DNA of 64,000 nucleotides from Anaeromonas sp052088025 (lineage in GTDB: Bacteria > Bacillota > Clostridia > Tissierellales > SIT17). The DNA lies in assembly GCF_052088025.1 (NCBI RefSeq), contig NZ_JBQCYD010000004.1:1-64000 (forward strand), written 5' to 3'. The notes beneath the pieces are model-generated. The model was given only the letters and a program-made list of their open reading frames with translations, did no database searches and was not told the origin of the DNA. Of the stretch, positions 27,914 to 35,512 are shown piece after piece (the stretch's first letter is position 1; each line of letters opens with the position of its first letter). The translations under genes were made by a program, and so were the position numbers.

Positions 27914-28268
27914 ATTTTTTAGTTTTAGGATTAAAAATTACAGCCATAATATATCCAAAAAATATAGCTGCTCCAACTCCACCTGAGGTGGCAGTAATTC
28001 CTCCTGTAAATATACCAATAGCACCTGTCTTATCTACAGCTTCTACTGCTCCTTTAGCTAGAGCATAGCCAAAGCCAAGAAGTGGAACGCTTGCACCAGC
28101 ACCAGCAAATTTTACTAAGGGTTCATATATTCCAACAGCTGTAAGAATCACTCCAGATGTAACAAATGATACTAATATATGAGCAGGAGTTAATTTTGTT
28201 CCATCCATGAGTAATTGAGCTATAAAACATATTATTCCTCCTACTAAAAAAGCCTTTATATAATCCAT
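27912..28268 (-). CDS. spoVAE: Stage V sporulation protein AE (SpoVAEb)
   Basis: 118 residues, hydrophobic, glycine-rich. It contains GGIICFIAQLLMD, the TPAHILV motif and VGYxPLVKFAGAGASVPLLGFG-like sequence typical of SpoVAEb, part of the inner-membrane channel that loads dipicolinic acid into the spore. The ATG is immediately after the spoVAD stop, with GGTGGTG upstream. This gene appears intact even though the upstream genes of the operon are damaged. Confidence 0.93.
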   Translation of the reverse strand: MDYIKAFLVGGIICFIAQLLMDGTKLTPAHILVSFVTSGVILTAVGIYEPLVKFAGAGASVPLLGFGYALAKGAVEAVDKTGAIGIFTGGITATSGGVGAAIFFGYIMAVIFNPKTKK

Positions 28269-28269
28269 A

Positions 28270-29067
28270 TTATAATTCACCACCCAAATTATTTGAAATA
28301 GTAACAGCATGAGCTATACATGGAATGGATTCTCCCTGCTGAGCACTGGTAGTAGAATGTAGTGCTCCTGTTGCAATAAGTAATATTCTATTTATCTCCT
28401 TGTTTTCTAATAAATAATGAAGATATCCATTAAAAACTACAGCAGAACATCCACATCCACTTCCTCCTGAATGAGTATCTTGTTTTTTATTATCAAATAT
28501 TAAAACACCACAATCAGTATGTCTTTTAGAAATATCTAATCCTTCCTTTTTACACATGTCTATTAGTATTTCTGATCCAATCACACCTAGATCTCCTGTA
28601 GCTATATAATCATAATCATTAACTTTAAGGCCACTTTCTCTAAAATGAGCTAGAATTGTATCACAAGCAGCTGGTGCCATTGCAGCTCCCATATTGTTTG
28701 GATCTATTATACCCTTATCTATTATCTTTCCTGTGGTTACATGACTTATATAGGGTCCATTTCCCTGTGATGATAATATAGAAACTCCTGCTCCTGTAAC
28801 GGTCCATTGAGAAGTTACTGGTCTTTGGTTTCCAAGTTCAAGTGGAAATCTAAATTGCCTTTCAGCTGTAGAAAAATGACTTGATGCTATACACACAACT
28901 TTATCAGCAAAACCTCCATCAACTGCCATAGCTCCAAGTGAAAGAGCCTCACTCATTACAGAACATGCTCCATACAGACCAAAAAATGGAGCACCAATAT
29001 CTCTTGCAGCAAAGCCTGTAGCTATGATTTGATTTAATAAATCTCCACCAAAGATATATTCAATAAT
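28270..29067 (-). pseudogene. spoVAD: spoVAD remnant lacking its first ~75 residues
   Basis: The frame reads from IIEYIFGGDLLNQ through the thiolase-like body (FGLYGACSVMSEALSLG, SSHFSTAERQFRFP, MGAAMAPAACDTI, TDCGVLIFD, SGGSGCGCSAV) to the normal C-terminus. SpoVAD binds dipicolinic acid and is normally ~340 residues; about 265 remain. Upstream the frame runs straight into sigF in another frame, and there is no start codon with a ribosome site; the first internal ATG (MSEALSLG) has none. The residues left begin exactly where an internal position of SpoVAD should be, so the 5' end was deleted rather than misread. Confidence 0.85.
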
Positions 29068-29431
29068 ATTTTGCTTTAGTAGCTGTTTGCTTTAAACTCC
29101 TGCTAACCTTTATAATTCCATCATCACGTAAAAATCTTCTTATTTCCCCTATTATCATAGGGACAGCATATGTAGAAAATTTTACATTGTAGCTATCATC
29201 AAATTTTTGTATAGCTTTTATAAGGCCTATAGAACCAAGTTGAAAAATATCCTCAGAATCATAACCCCTGTTAATAAACTTTTTAACCACACTACGTATA
29301 AGTCCCAAATTATGATTAACTAGTATATCTTGTGCTTCTTCATCTCCGGCTTGTGCCTTGTTGATTAATTCAATAGTTTCCTCATGACCTAATAAATCAT
29401 GGGTTTTAGTTTGTGCATTACAAAATTCCAT
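29060..29431 (-). pseudogene. sigF: sigF remnant: forespore sigma factor truncated after region 2/3 junction
   Basis: 123 residues. The N-terminal half of sigma-F is intact: DSEDIFQLGSIGLIKAIQKFD and FSTYAVPMIIGEIRRFLRDDG (region 2) followed by IKVSRSLKQTATK. The protein then stops after AKYY, whereas sigma-F continues for ~120 residues with regions 3 and 4, which bind the -35 element. The stop lies at the junction to the spoVAD remnant. Good ribosome site (AGAGGAG) and normal placement behind spoIIAB, so a truncated anti-sigma-binding fragment could still be made but could not direct forespore transcription. Confidence 0.85.
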
Positions 29432-29437
29432 ACTACA

Positions 29438-29875
29438 CTACTCCTCTGAAGATATTTTTTTGAACTCTTTTACCATCTTAATCCTTGTTCCATTATTCTC
29501 CTCAGAATATACCTCCAGTCCACTCATGAATGTTTCCATTACAGTAAATCCCATACCAGATCTTTCAAGTTCTGGTCTTGAAGTATAAAAAGGTATCCTA
29601 GCCTCTTCAATATCTGGTATACCAACACCAAAATCTTGAATTATTATCTCAAGCACCTGTCCTTCTATACTGCATTCTATAAGTATTTTACCTATCTTAT
29701 CTTCATATCCATGGATTATTGAATTAGTAACTGCTTCAGATACAGCAGTCTTTATATCTGCAAGCTCTTCTATAGTAGGATCTAATTGAGCTGCAAAAGA
29801 AGCTACAACAACTCTTGCAAAAGCTTCATTTTGTGATTTACTAGGTATTTCTAATTTCATCGTATTATCTTTCAT
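29438..29875 (-). CDS. spoIIAB: Anti-sigma-F factor SpoIIAB
   Basis: Serine kinase of the GHKL fold that binds sigma-F and phosphorylates SpoIIAA. 145 residues, with the N-box AVSEAVTNSIIHGY, G1 DFGVGIPD and G2 SGMGFTVMETFM. The ATG after GGGAG is chosen; a GTG four codons up touches the ribosome site. Complete, in the usual spoIIAA-spoIIAB-sigF order. Confidence 0.95.
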   Translation of the reverse strand: MKDNTMKLEIPSKSQNEAFARVVVASFAAQLDPTIEELADIKTAVSEAVTNSIIHGYEDKIGKILIECSIEGQVLEIIIQDFGVGIPDIEEARIPFYTSRPELERSGMGFTVMETFMSGLEVYSEENNGTRIKMVKEFKKISSEE

Positions 29876-29891
29876 TTTCTTTAACACTCCC

Positions 29892-30227
29892 TTATAAATG
29901 TTCTAAAACTTCATCTTCAGTATCATAAACTTCAACTAATTTATATATTCCACTCATTTCAAGTATCTTACTTACTCTTGGATTAACATTAGTAAGAAAT
30001 AATTTTCCCCCAAGCTCATTAGTTAATTTATACCTTCCCATTATAAGTCCTATTCCTGAGCTATCCATAAAATTAAGCCCCTTGAGATTAATAGATATAT
30101 TCTTATAACCTACTTGAGAAAATAAAGCATCTATTTTTTCCCTTATCTTTTTAGCATTGTGGTGATCTAGTTCACCATTTACATCTACAAATAGTGTGTT
30201 TTTCTTATTAGTAAAATTTATATTCAC
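29892..30227 (-). CDS. spoIIAA: Anti-sigma-F factor antagonist SpoIIAA
   Basis: 111-residue STAS-domain protein. The phosphorylated serine lies in NFMDSSGIGLIMGRY, and GELDHHNAKKIREKID is the conserved N-terminal strand-helix. When dephosphorylated by SpoIIE it frees sigma-F from SpoIIAB. GTG start eight bases after AGGAGGG. First gene of the operon, behind a sigma-H-like promoter. Confidence 0.95.
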   Translation of the reverse strand: MNINFTNKKNTLFVDVNGELDHHNAKKIREKIDALFSQVGYKNISINLKGLNFMDSSGIGLIMGRYKLTNELGGKLFLTNVNPRVSKILEMSGIYKLVEVYDTEDEVLEHL

Positions 30228-30260
30228 ATTCTTCCCTCCTATTTTTGTTTCTACTCTTAA

Positions 30261-30290
30261 TAATTCTATATAGACCTTTAAAAGTCCTTC
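30261..30290 (-). promoter_or_regulatory. Sigma-H-type promoter of the spoIIA operon
   Basis: -35 GAAGGACTT (30282-30290) and -10 ATAGAATTA (30261-30269) with a 12-base spacer, a close match to the sigma-H consensus RnAGGAwWW / RnnGAATww. spoIIA is sigma-H dependent in studied spore-formers. No clear Spo0A box (TGTCGAA) was found beside it. Confidence 0.7.
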
Positions 30291-30300
30291 AATGAAATTT

Positions 30301-30330
30301 GACTAGTTTTATATAGTTTTAACTAGTTTT
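30301..30330. repeat. Three helically phased decamers upstream of the spoIIA promoter
   Basis: Three adjacent ten-base units of the form NNNTAGTTTT, followed by two looser GTAGT-starting decamers to 30350. The T4 tracts recur every 10 bases, a pattern that bends DNA. It lies just upstream of the sigma-H -35 and also in the leader region of the divergent dehydrogenase gene. Confidence 0.7.
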
Positions 30331-30420
30331 GTAGTATTATGTAGTTATTAAGTTAAATATATATTTTAAAAGTTAATTTACCCTATAAAGTGGTATAAAT
30401 GTAATTGGAGGTGTATTAGT

Positions 30421-31368
30421 ATGAAAGTTCTTTTTACCTATAAACAAAGAGAAGAAAATATAAAAAAAATAAAAGATTTAGGATATGAAGTAATAATTAA
30501 AGATAGGGATAAGGAAGATTTAAAAATAACAGATGATATTTTAGATATAGATGCAATGGTTTGCTATAAACCATTTGAAAAAATAGATATATCTAAATTA
30601 AAGAATTTAAAATGGATTCAATTATCAAGCATAGGAATAGATCAAGTACCAATAGAAAAACTTAAAAAAAATGATATTATACTCACAAATAATAGGGGTG
30701 GATATAGTATACCTATGGGCGAATTTATAGTGATGAAAATACTAGAAATGCTAAAAAACTCAAAAGAATTCTATATTAAACAAAAGAATAAAAACTGGCA
30801 GATGGATACATCACTATTAGAGCTTTTTGGCAAAACAGTAGGCTTTATAGGAACTGGAACAATATCAAAAGAAGCAGCTAAAAGACTTAAAGGATTTGAT
30901 GTAAATATATTAGGTATGAATACAGATGGTAGGGATGTAGAATATTTTGATAAGTGCTATTCAAATGATGAGATTGATGAAATGCTAAAAATCTCTGATA
31001 TAGTAGTTGTAGCCATACCATATACAGAAAAAACACATCATCTAATCAATAAAGATAGATTTGATGCAATGAAAGATGAATCATATTTCATAAACGTAGC
31101 TAGAGGAAGTATAGTAGATGAGGATGATTTGATTCATGCACTAGAGATAAAAAAAATAAGAAAAGCAGCAATTGATGTTGTAGAAGAAGAACCCTTAGAT
31201 GAAAAAAGTAAACTTTGGGATTTGGACAATATTATAATAACCCCTCATAACTCTTGGATATCTGAAAATAAAGCTATAAGAACATTTGATACCATATATG
31301 AAAATCTTAAAAGATTTAAAAATGATGAAGAACTAAAAAATAAGGTGAATATAAATAGAGGATACTAA
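30421..31368 (+). CDS. D-2-hydroxyacid dehydrogenase (NAD-dependent)
   Basis: 315 residues. The Rossmann motif is VGFIGTGTISKEAA; the catalytic Arg is in INVARGSIVDE, the Glu in VVEEEPL and the His in ITPHNSW. Members reduce 2-ketoacids or act in serine synthesis; the substrate cannot be read here. A phosphoglycerate dehydrogenase would usually be longer with an ACT domain, so a 2-ketoacid reductase is more likely. Divergent from spoIIAA, ribosome site TTGGAGGTG, closed by a strong terminator. Confidence 0.88.
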   Translation: MKVLFTYKQREENIKKIKDLGYEVIIKDRDKEDLKITDDILDIDAMVCYKPFEKIDISKLKNLKWIQLSSIGIDQVPIEKLKKNDIILTNNRGGYSIPMGEFIVMKILEMLKNSKEFYIKQKNKNWQMDTSLLELFGKTVGFIGTGTISKEAAKRLKGFDVNILGMNTDGRDVEYFDKCYSNDEIDEMLKISDIVVVAIPYTEKTHHLINKDRFDAMKDESYFINVARGSIVDEDDLIHALEIKKIRKAAIDVVEEEPLDEKSKLWDLDNIIITPHNSWISENKAIRTFDTIYENLKRFKNDEELKNKVNINRGY

Positions 31369-31405
31369 AAAAGAATCCACTAGAAAATCTAGTGGATTCT
31401 TTTTT
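31367..31405. terminator. Bidirectional terminator between dehydrogenase and pepA
   Basis: Eighteen-base arms built around GAATCCACTAGA/TCTAGTGGATTC with an AAA loop and flanking A6/T6 runs. Confidence 0.9.
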
Positions 31406-31419
31406 ATTTTATTCTTCTT

Positions 31420-32865
31420 TTAATTTTTTGCTAAATAATAAAGTGGTCTTACAGCTATACCCGTTCCACCTTTAGATAAAATACCATTTCCCTTTTTAGC
31501 AAAGGCAGTACCAGCTATATCTACATGAATCCAAGGGAGATCTCCATTGAATTCACCAACAAATAATCCAGCTGTAACAGTTCCAGGATTACCAGCTGTA
31601 TTAGTTAAATCAGCCTCTTCATGTTTTATAAGCTCCTTATATTCATCAAATATAGGCATTCTCCATATTTGTTCACCGCTTAATTTAAAGCTATTATCTA
31701 AATCCATGAAGAATTCACTATCATTACTAATAGCAGCAGAAGCCGCATCACCAGTACAATAAATAGCAGCACCTGTAAGAGTTGCTATATCAAGTACCTT
31801 ATTTACATTTTCTTTAGTAACAATATAATTCATAGCATCAATCAGAGTAAGTCTACCTTCTGCATCAGTATTTCCAATAAAAATAGTTTTTCCACCCATA
31901 GAGTTTATTATATCTCCAGGTCTATAACTATTTCCAGCAATCATATTTTCACAAGCTGCAACCACACTAACTACATTTCTTTTAACCTTAGCTTCAGAAA
32001 TAGCGCACATAGCTCCAATAACGGCAGCAGCACCACCCATATCACTTTTCATAGTTACCATGCCAGAAGTCGGTTTTATAGATAGTCCACCTGAATCATA
32101 AGTAAGACCCTTACCAACATATCCTAATATATCTTCATTTTCACTATCTCCCTTATATCTCATAATAATGAATTTAGGTTCTATAGCTGATGCCTTAGCT
32201 ACAGATAAGTAAGCATCCATTTTTAATTCCTTTATTTCACTTAAACCAAGTACCTCAACCTCAAAACCTTTTTCTTTACCTAATTTTTTAACATCTTCTG
32301 AAAGTTTTAGAGGATTCATTATATTAGCAGGTTGATTGACTAAATTCCTTGCAATTATATTTGAATTTGCAAGAATCATAGCTTCTTTTTTTACATCTTC
32401 AAAATTACTAGCATTATCAACTAATATATCTAGAGATATTTCTTCTGATTCTTCCTTATCAGTCTTATAATCATCAAATTTATAATCTGACATCATAATA
32501 GATTCTACAGCAGCCTTAATATTTATATCATTAATTTCTATATTGTCATTATTAAATATTAGCGCCATATTCTTAATATTTTCTTTTTTTAGAGAACGAA
32601 ATCCATCAGCTAAGGTATTGAGTAATTTTCTATAAGATATATCATCCTTCTTTCCTAGTCCAACAAGCACAACTTCAACCAATTTATCCCCACTTGAGAT
32701 AGTCATTTTATAAGTTTTACCAAGCTTTGCTTCAAAACGCTTTGATTTCTTTAATTTATCTAGTGGAATATCTATTCCATCAAGTTCTAATTTGTCTTCA
32801 TAAACCGGTAGGATCAATCCATCATACTTATTAATTTCTTTTGTTTCAATTAAAGATATTTTCAT
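31420..32865 (-). CDS. pepA: Leucyl aminopeptidase (M17)
   Basis: Two-metal aminopeptidase. 481 residues. The C-terminal catalytic domain carries GKGLTYDSGGLSIKP (metal Lys/Asp), the KSDMGGAAAVIGA motif and the family signature NTDAEGRLTL, all at expected spacing. The N-terminal ~160 residues are the less conserved regulatory domain. Ribosome site AAAGGGG. Confidence 0.95.
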   Translation of the reverse strand: MKISLIETKEINKYDGLILPVYEDKLELDGIDIPLDKLKKSKRFEAKLGKTYKMTISSGDKLVEVVLVGLGKKDDISYRKLLNTLADGFRSLKKENIKNMALIFNNDNIEINDINIKAAVESIMMSDYKFDDYKTDKEESEEISLDILVDNASNFEDVKKEAMILANSNIIARNLVNQPANIMNPLKLSEDVKKLGKEKGFEVEVLGLSEIKELKMDAYLSVAKASAIEPKFIIMRYKGDSENEDILGYVGKGLTYDSGGLSIKPTSGMVTMKSDMGGAAAVIGAMCAISEAKVKRNVVSVVAACENMIAGNSYRPGDIINSMGGKTIFIGNTDAEGRLTLIDAMNYIVTKENVNKVLDIATLTGAAIYCTGDAASAAISNDSEFFMDLDNSFKLSGEQIWRMPIFDEYKELIKHEEADLTNTAGNPGTVTAGLFVGEFNGDLPWIHVDIAGTAFAKKGNGILSKGGTGIAVRPLYYLAKN

Positions 32866-32917
32866 TTATACAAGTCCCCTTTATAAAATAATTTGCTATC
32901 TATTATTATATAACAAA

Positions 32918-33511
32918 TTAATCTAATATTCTAATTCTTTTATCTAGAGATTCAAATTCTTTTTCTCCAGCCTCTTCTTCTTTCTTACCAAAAGGCATTT
33001 GTGCAATTAATTTCCAAGATTCATTTATATTCCATTCTTTTTGTATATCGCTTTCAATAAGTTCAGTATAATGTTGAAGTGATGCACCTAAACCTTCTAT
33101 AGCTAGACCAGTCCATACATTATATTGAAGCATGCCTGATGCTTGAAGTGAATAAGATGGGAAACTATCCTTATATAATGGAAATTGCTCTTGAAGAGAT
33201 TTAACAGTCTCTTGATCTTCAAAAAATAATATAGTACCATATCCAGACCTGAAAGATTCTATCTTTTCCTTAGTAGGTTCAAATTGACCTTCTGGAACTA
33301 CCTTTCTTAAAGCATCTTCAGTTATATCCCAAAATTTATTATGGTTTTCATTTAAAAGTAACATCACCCTACCAGTTTGAGAATTAAAAGCTGTAGGTGT
33401 ATGTTTTACACTTTCCTCTACTATTTCCTTAATCTTTTCATCTGAAACTGTAGAAGAATTACTTATACTATATATACTCCTTCTATTTTTCATTGCATTA
33501 AAAAATTCCAT
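32918..33511 (-). CDS. Nitroreductase family protein, Frm2/YdgI-like
   Basis: 197 residues, FMN-binding fold. NRRSIYSIS is the N-terminal FMN-binding motif. HTPTAFNSQTGRVMLLL and GLGASLQHYTELIE, together with the C-terminal PFGKKEEEAGEKEFESLDKRI, point to the fungal-Frm2/bacterial YdgI subgroup rather than NfsA. Reductase of unknown substrate, possibly nitro or quinone compounds. Good ribosome site AGGAGG. Confidence 0.85.
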   Translation of the reverse strand: MEFFNAMKNRRSIYSISNSSTVSDEKIKEIVEESVKHTPTAFNSQTGRVMLLLNENHNKFWDITEDALRKVVPEGQFEPTKEKIESFRSGYGTILFFEDQETVKSLQEQFPLYKDSFPSYSLQASGMLQYNVWTGLAIEGLGASLQHYTELIESDIQKEWNINESWKLIAQMPFGKKEEEAGEKEFESLDKRIRILD

Positions 33512-33601
33512 TAAAAAAACCTCCTATTATTTGATAATTCTGATCATTAATACAGATTTACCCTAAGTAGGAGGTGATATTCAAATATTACTATAAATTC
33601 A

Positions 33602-33889
33602 TTATAGAAAAATCAAAGTAATTAAAGTAGCTAGAAATATACTTGTTATATTTACAAAATCATTATTTATAAGCTTAAAGCCTCTAGATAATCTTCTTAT
33701 ATTTCCATTTGAAATTTTTCTTTCAGTTTCCTTATCATCTTCATCCAGATATATAGCTTGAATGGAAGCACCTAGAATACTATCTATAATAGTACCTAAA
33801 AAAAATATAACATAATATAAATCAGTAAATCTCTTTAAAGTTTCTGCAACTATAAGTATAAGAAATACAAAAACAAAATATATAATCAT
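33602..33889 (-). pseudogene. DUF92 (TMEM19-like) membrane protein, C-terminal fragment
   Basis: The last ~95 residues of a DUF92 protein: GTIIDSILGASIQAIYLDED, then RGFKLINNDFVNITSIFLATLITLIFL, matching the family's C-terminus. Full proteins are ~220-260 residues with several more helices. The reading frame continues upstream only through the heliorhodopsin terminator hairpin and antisense-like sequence, and the first ATG has no ribosome site. It is probably a truncated remnant; a small genuine gene cannot be excluded. Confidence 0.55.
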
Positions 33890-33892
33890 ACC

Positions 33893-33917
33893 AAAAAACC
33901 CACTACAAAAGTAGTAG
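33893..33917 (-). terminator. Terminator after the heliorhodopsin frame
   Basis: Stem CTACTAC/GTAGTGG with a T4 loop and six T on the minus strand, right behind the heliorhodopsin stop. Confidence 0.7.
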
Positions 33918-33927
33918 ATTTTAAAAA

Positions 33928-34468
33928 TTAAGGTTGCATAACTCCAGCAAAAGCAATCCATGCAAGGACAGATTTTGCAACTAAGCTTAATATAATATAT
34001 GCTCTCTCGCCATAAATATAATCTTTCCATTTACCCACTTTTTTGTATTGTAAAATCATATTTATAGGGAATAGATTAAAGAATACAAAATATGAACCAG
34101 CTAATGCATATACAAACCATGGTACTTCAGAAGGTTCAGCATTACCAAATGCATATAATACTATAACTATCCATGGAACAATTCCTGCAACAGATCCAAA
34201 TACAAATGGTTTCCAATCTGTCTTTTCCTTATATTGATTAATTTCTTCCATTATAAGTCCAAATAAATTCATAGAAGCATTAGCTACAAACATAAGCATC
34301 AATGCCCCGATACCATATACACCAAAAAGCATCGCTATAAGTACAATCATAAGTGATGAACTTAGTGCATATTCATACCATCTAAACCTATTCATTCCCC
34401 TTTCTAAATCCCTATTGTAAATCTTGTTTCCCCAAGGGCTTACAATGATAACTAATTTCTTTTTTCAT
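33928..34468 (-). pseudogene. Heliorhodopsin lacking the first two membrane helices
   Basis: 155 residues from the first in-frame ATG (MNRF) carry helices 3-7 of a heliorhodopsin. The FRWYEYALSSSLMIVLIA signature contains the expected counterion Glu (residue 8). GIVPWIVIVLYAF, FVFFNLFPINMILQYKKVGKW and ERAYIILSLVAKSVLAW follow; the last holds the retinal-binding Lys 141. In-frame sequence (IVSPWGNKIYNRDLERG) extends up to a stop at 34465. A ribosome site and ATG at 34468 (MKKEIS) are out of frame with it. About 75 residues (helices 1-2) are absent compared with the ~250-residue family, so the gene is most likely an inactivating internal deletion. Confidence 0.85.
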
Positions 34469-34494
34469 ATATATCACTCCAATCTGTTGTGATG

Positions 34495-34524
34495 AATATA
34501 CCCTTGGGAGTTAGATTGAAGCAA
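34495..34524 (-). promoter_or_regulatory. Possible promoter of the heliorhodopsin gene
   Basis: TTGCTT (-35) and TATATT (-10) with an 18-base spacer containing CTCCCAAGGG, about 25 bases ahead of the ATG at 34468. The partly dyad CCC..GGG spacer resembles sites of MerR-type activators, which is only a suggestion. Confidence 0.35.
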
Positions 34525-34543
34525 TACTTTGTTTAATATATGT

Positions 34544-35464
34544 TTAACTTATATGATTTTCTATCCATTTAATAATATCATCATACACTTCTCTTTTATT
34601 TATCTCATTTAACATTTCATGTCTACCATCAATATATAATTTCATATTTACATCTTCTATTCCTATATCTTTATATGTGATATATAGATTTTTTGCCATT
34701 TTCCCATATCCTCCTACTGGATCCTTATCACCTGAAAATATGAATATAGGTAAAGATTTTGGTATTTTTTCCAATCTCTCATCAATATAAAGTTTAGATA
34801 ATCCCCCAAAAAAATACTTGAAAAATATAATGGGAAAAATTGTTCCACATAGTGGATCTTCATCATATTTCTTAACCTGTTCTTCATCCCTAGTGAGCCA
34901 TGAAAATTTTGAATTTGGATGTTCTATCTTTTTATTAAATCCTCCAAAGCTAATTTTATCTATTAAATAATCTTTCTTTTTAGAATTATATATTTTGGAC
35001 TCAACAATTGATACAAGTTTACCTAGTTTTACATCCATCCCTTTCATTTTAGCAGAGCCTGAAAGTATTAGACCATCTATAGTATATCCATATCTGATTA
35101 TATATTCTTGAGCAATAAATGAACCAAAACTATGACCTAAGAGTATTATAGGTAGATTAGGATATCTCTTATTTATCATAGTATTAATTATATATCCATC
35201 TTCCACTATATTGTTAAAACCATCTTTTCCTATATCACCCAAATCACCTATTCTTTTTGCAGTTTTACCATGTCCTCTGTGATCAGATGCATATACAATA
35301 TAACCTTCATTGTTCAGATATCTAGCGAATTCTTCATACCTAGCTGCATGTTCTGCCATACCATGAAATATTTGAATAAGTCCCTTGGGACTACTTACTC
35401 TATCCCATATATATAGGTGTATTGGAAATCCGTTTTTTCCTTTTATGAATGTACTATTAGCCAT
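34544..35464 (-). CDS. Alpha/beta hydrolase, monoacylglycerol lipase-like
   Basis: 306 residues of the lysophospholipase (Hydrolase_4) type. The oxyanion region is IFHGMAEHAARYEEFA, followed by SDHRGHGKT; the nucleophile is in LLGHSFGSF; the acid is the Asp of FSGDKDPVGGYG, and the His is in YIDGRHEMLNE. Complete catalytic triad. Likely cleaves monoacylglycerols or lysophospholipids. It lies upstream of the heliorhodopsin remnant on the same strand, about 75 bases away. Confidence 0.88.
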   Translation of the reverse strand: MANSTFIKGKNGFPIHLYIWDRVSSPKGLIQIFHGMAEHAARYEEFARYLNNEGYIVYASDHRGHGKTAKRIGDLGDIGKDGFNNIVEDGYIINTMINKRYPNLPIILLGHSFGSFIAQEYIIRYGYTIDGLILSGSAKMKGMDVKLGKLVSIVESKIYNSKKKDYLIDKISFGGFNKKIEHPNSKFSWLTRDEEQVKKYDEDPLCGTIFPIIFFKYFFGGLSKLYIDERLEKIPKSLPIFIFSGDKDPVGGYGKMAKNLYITYKDIGIEDVNMKLYIDGRHEMLNEINKREVYDDIIKWIENHIS

Positions 35465-35512
35465 GTGAATTCTCCTTTTTGTAATTGATATCTTTTATAT
35501 ATACCAATTATA

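Noticed and set aside
30301..30350. Short tandem repeats as a possible CRISPR array
   Set aside because: Units are 10 bases with no spacers and no cas genes nearby; they fit phased T-tracts instead.
33540..33600. AGGAGGTGAT on the plus strand as a start of a small gene
   Set aside because: No open frame of useful length follows; it soon meets stops.
33890..34030. Upstream extension of the DUF92 fragment frame (MERLYLWRES...)
   Set aside because: It runs inside the heliorhodopsin coding sequence in another frame and through its terminator; cysteine-rich nonsense composition.
34422..34510. CCCAAGGG/CCCTTGGG inverted octamers around the heliorhodopsin start as an insertion scar
   Set aside because: Eight bases is too short to support this; one copy is coding (SPWG) and the other is in the promoter spacer.
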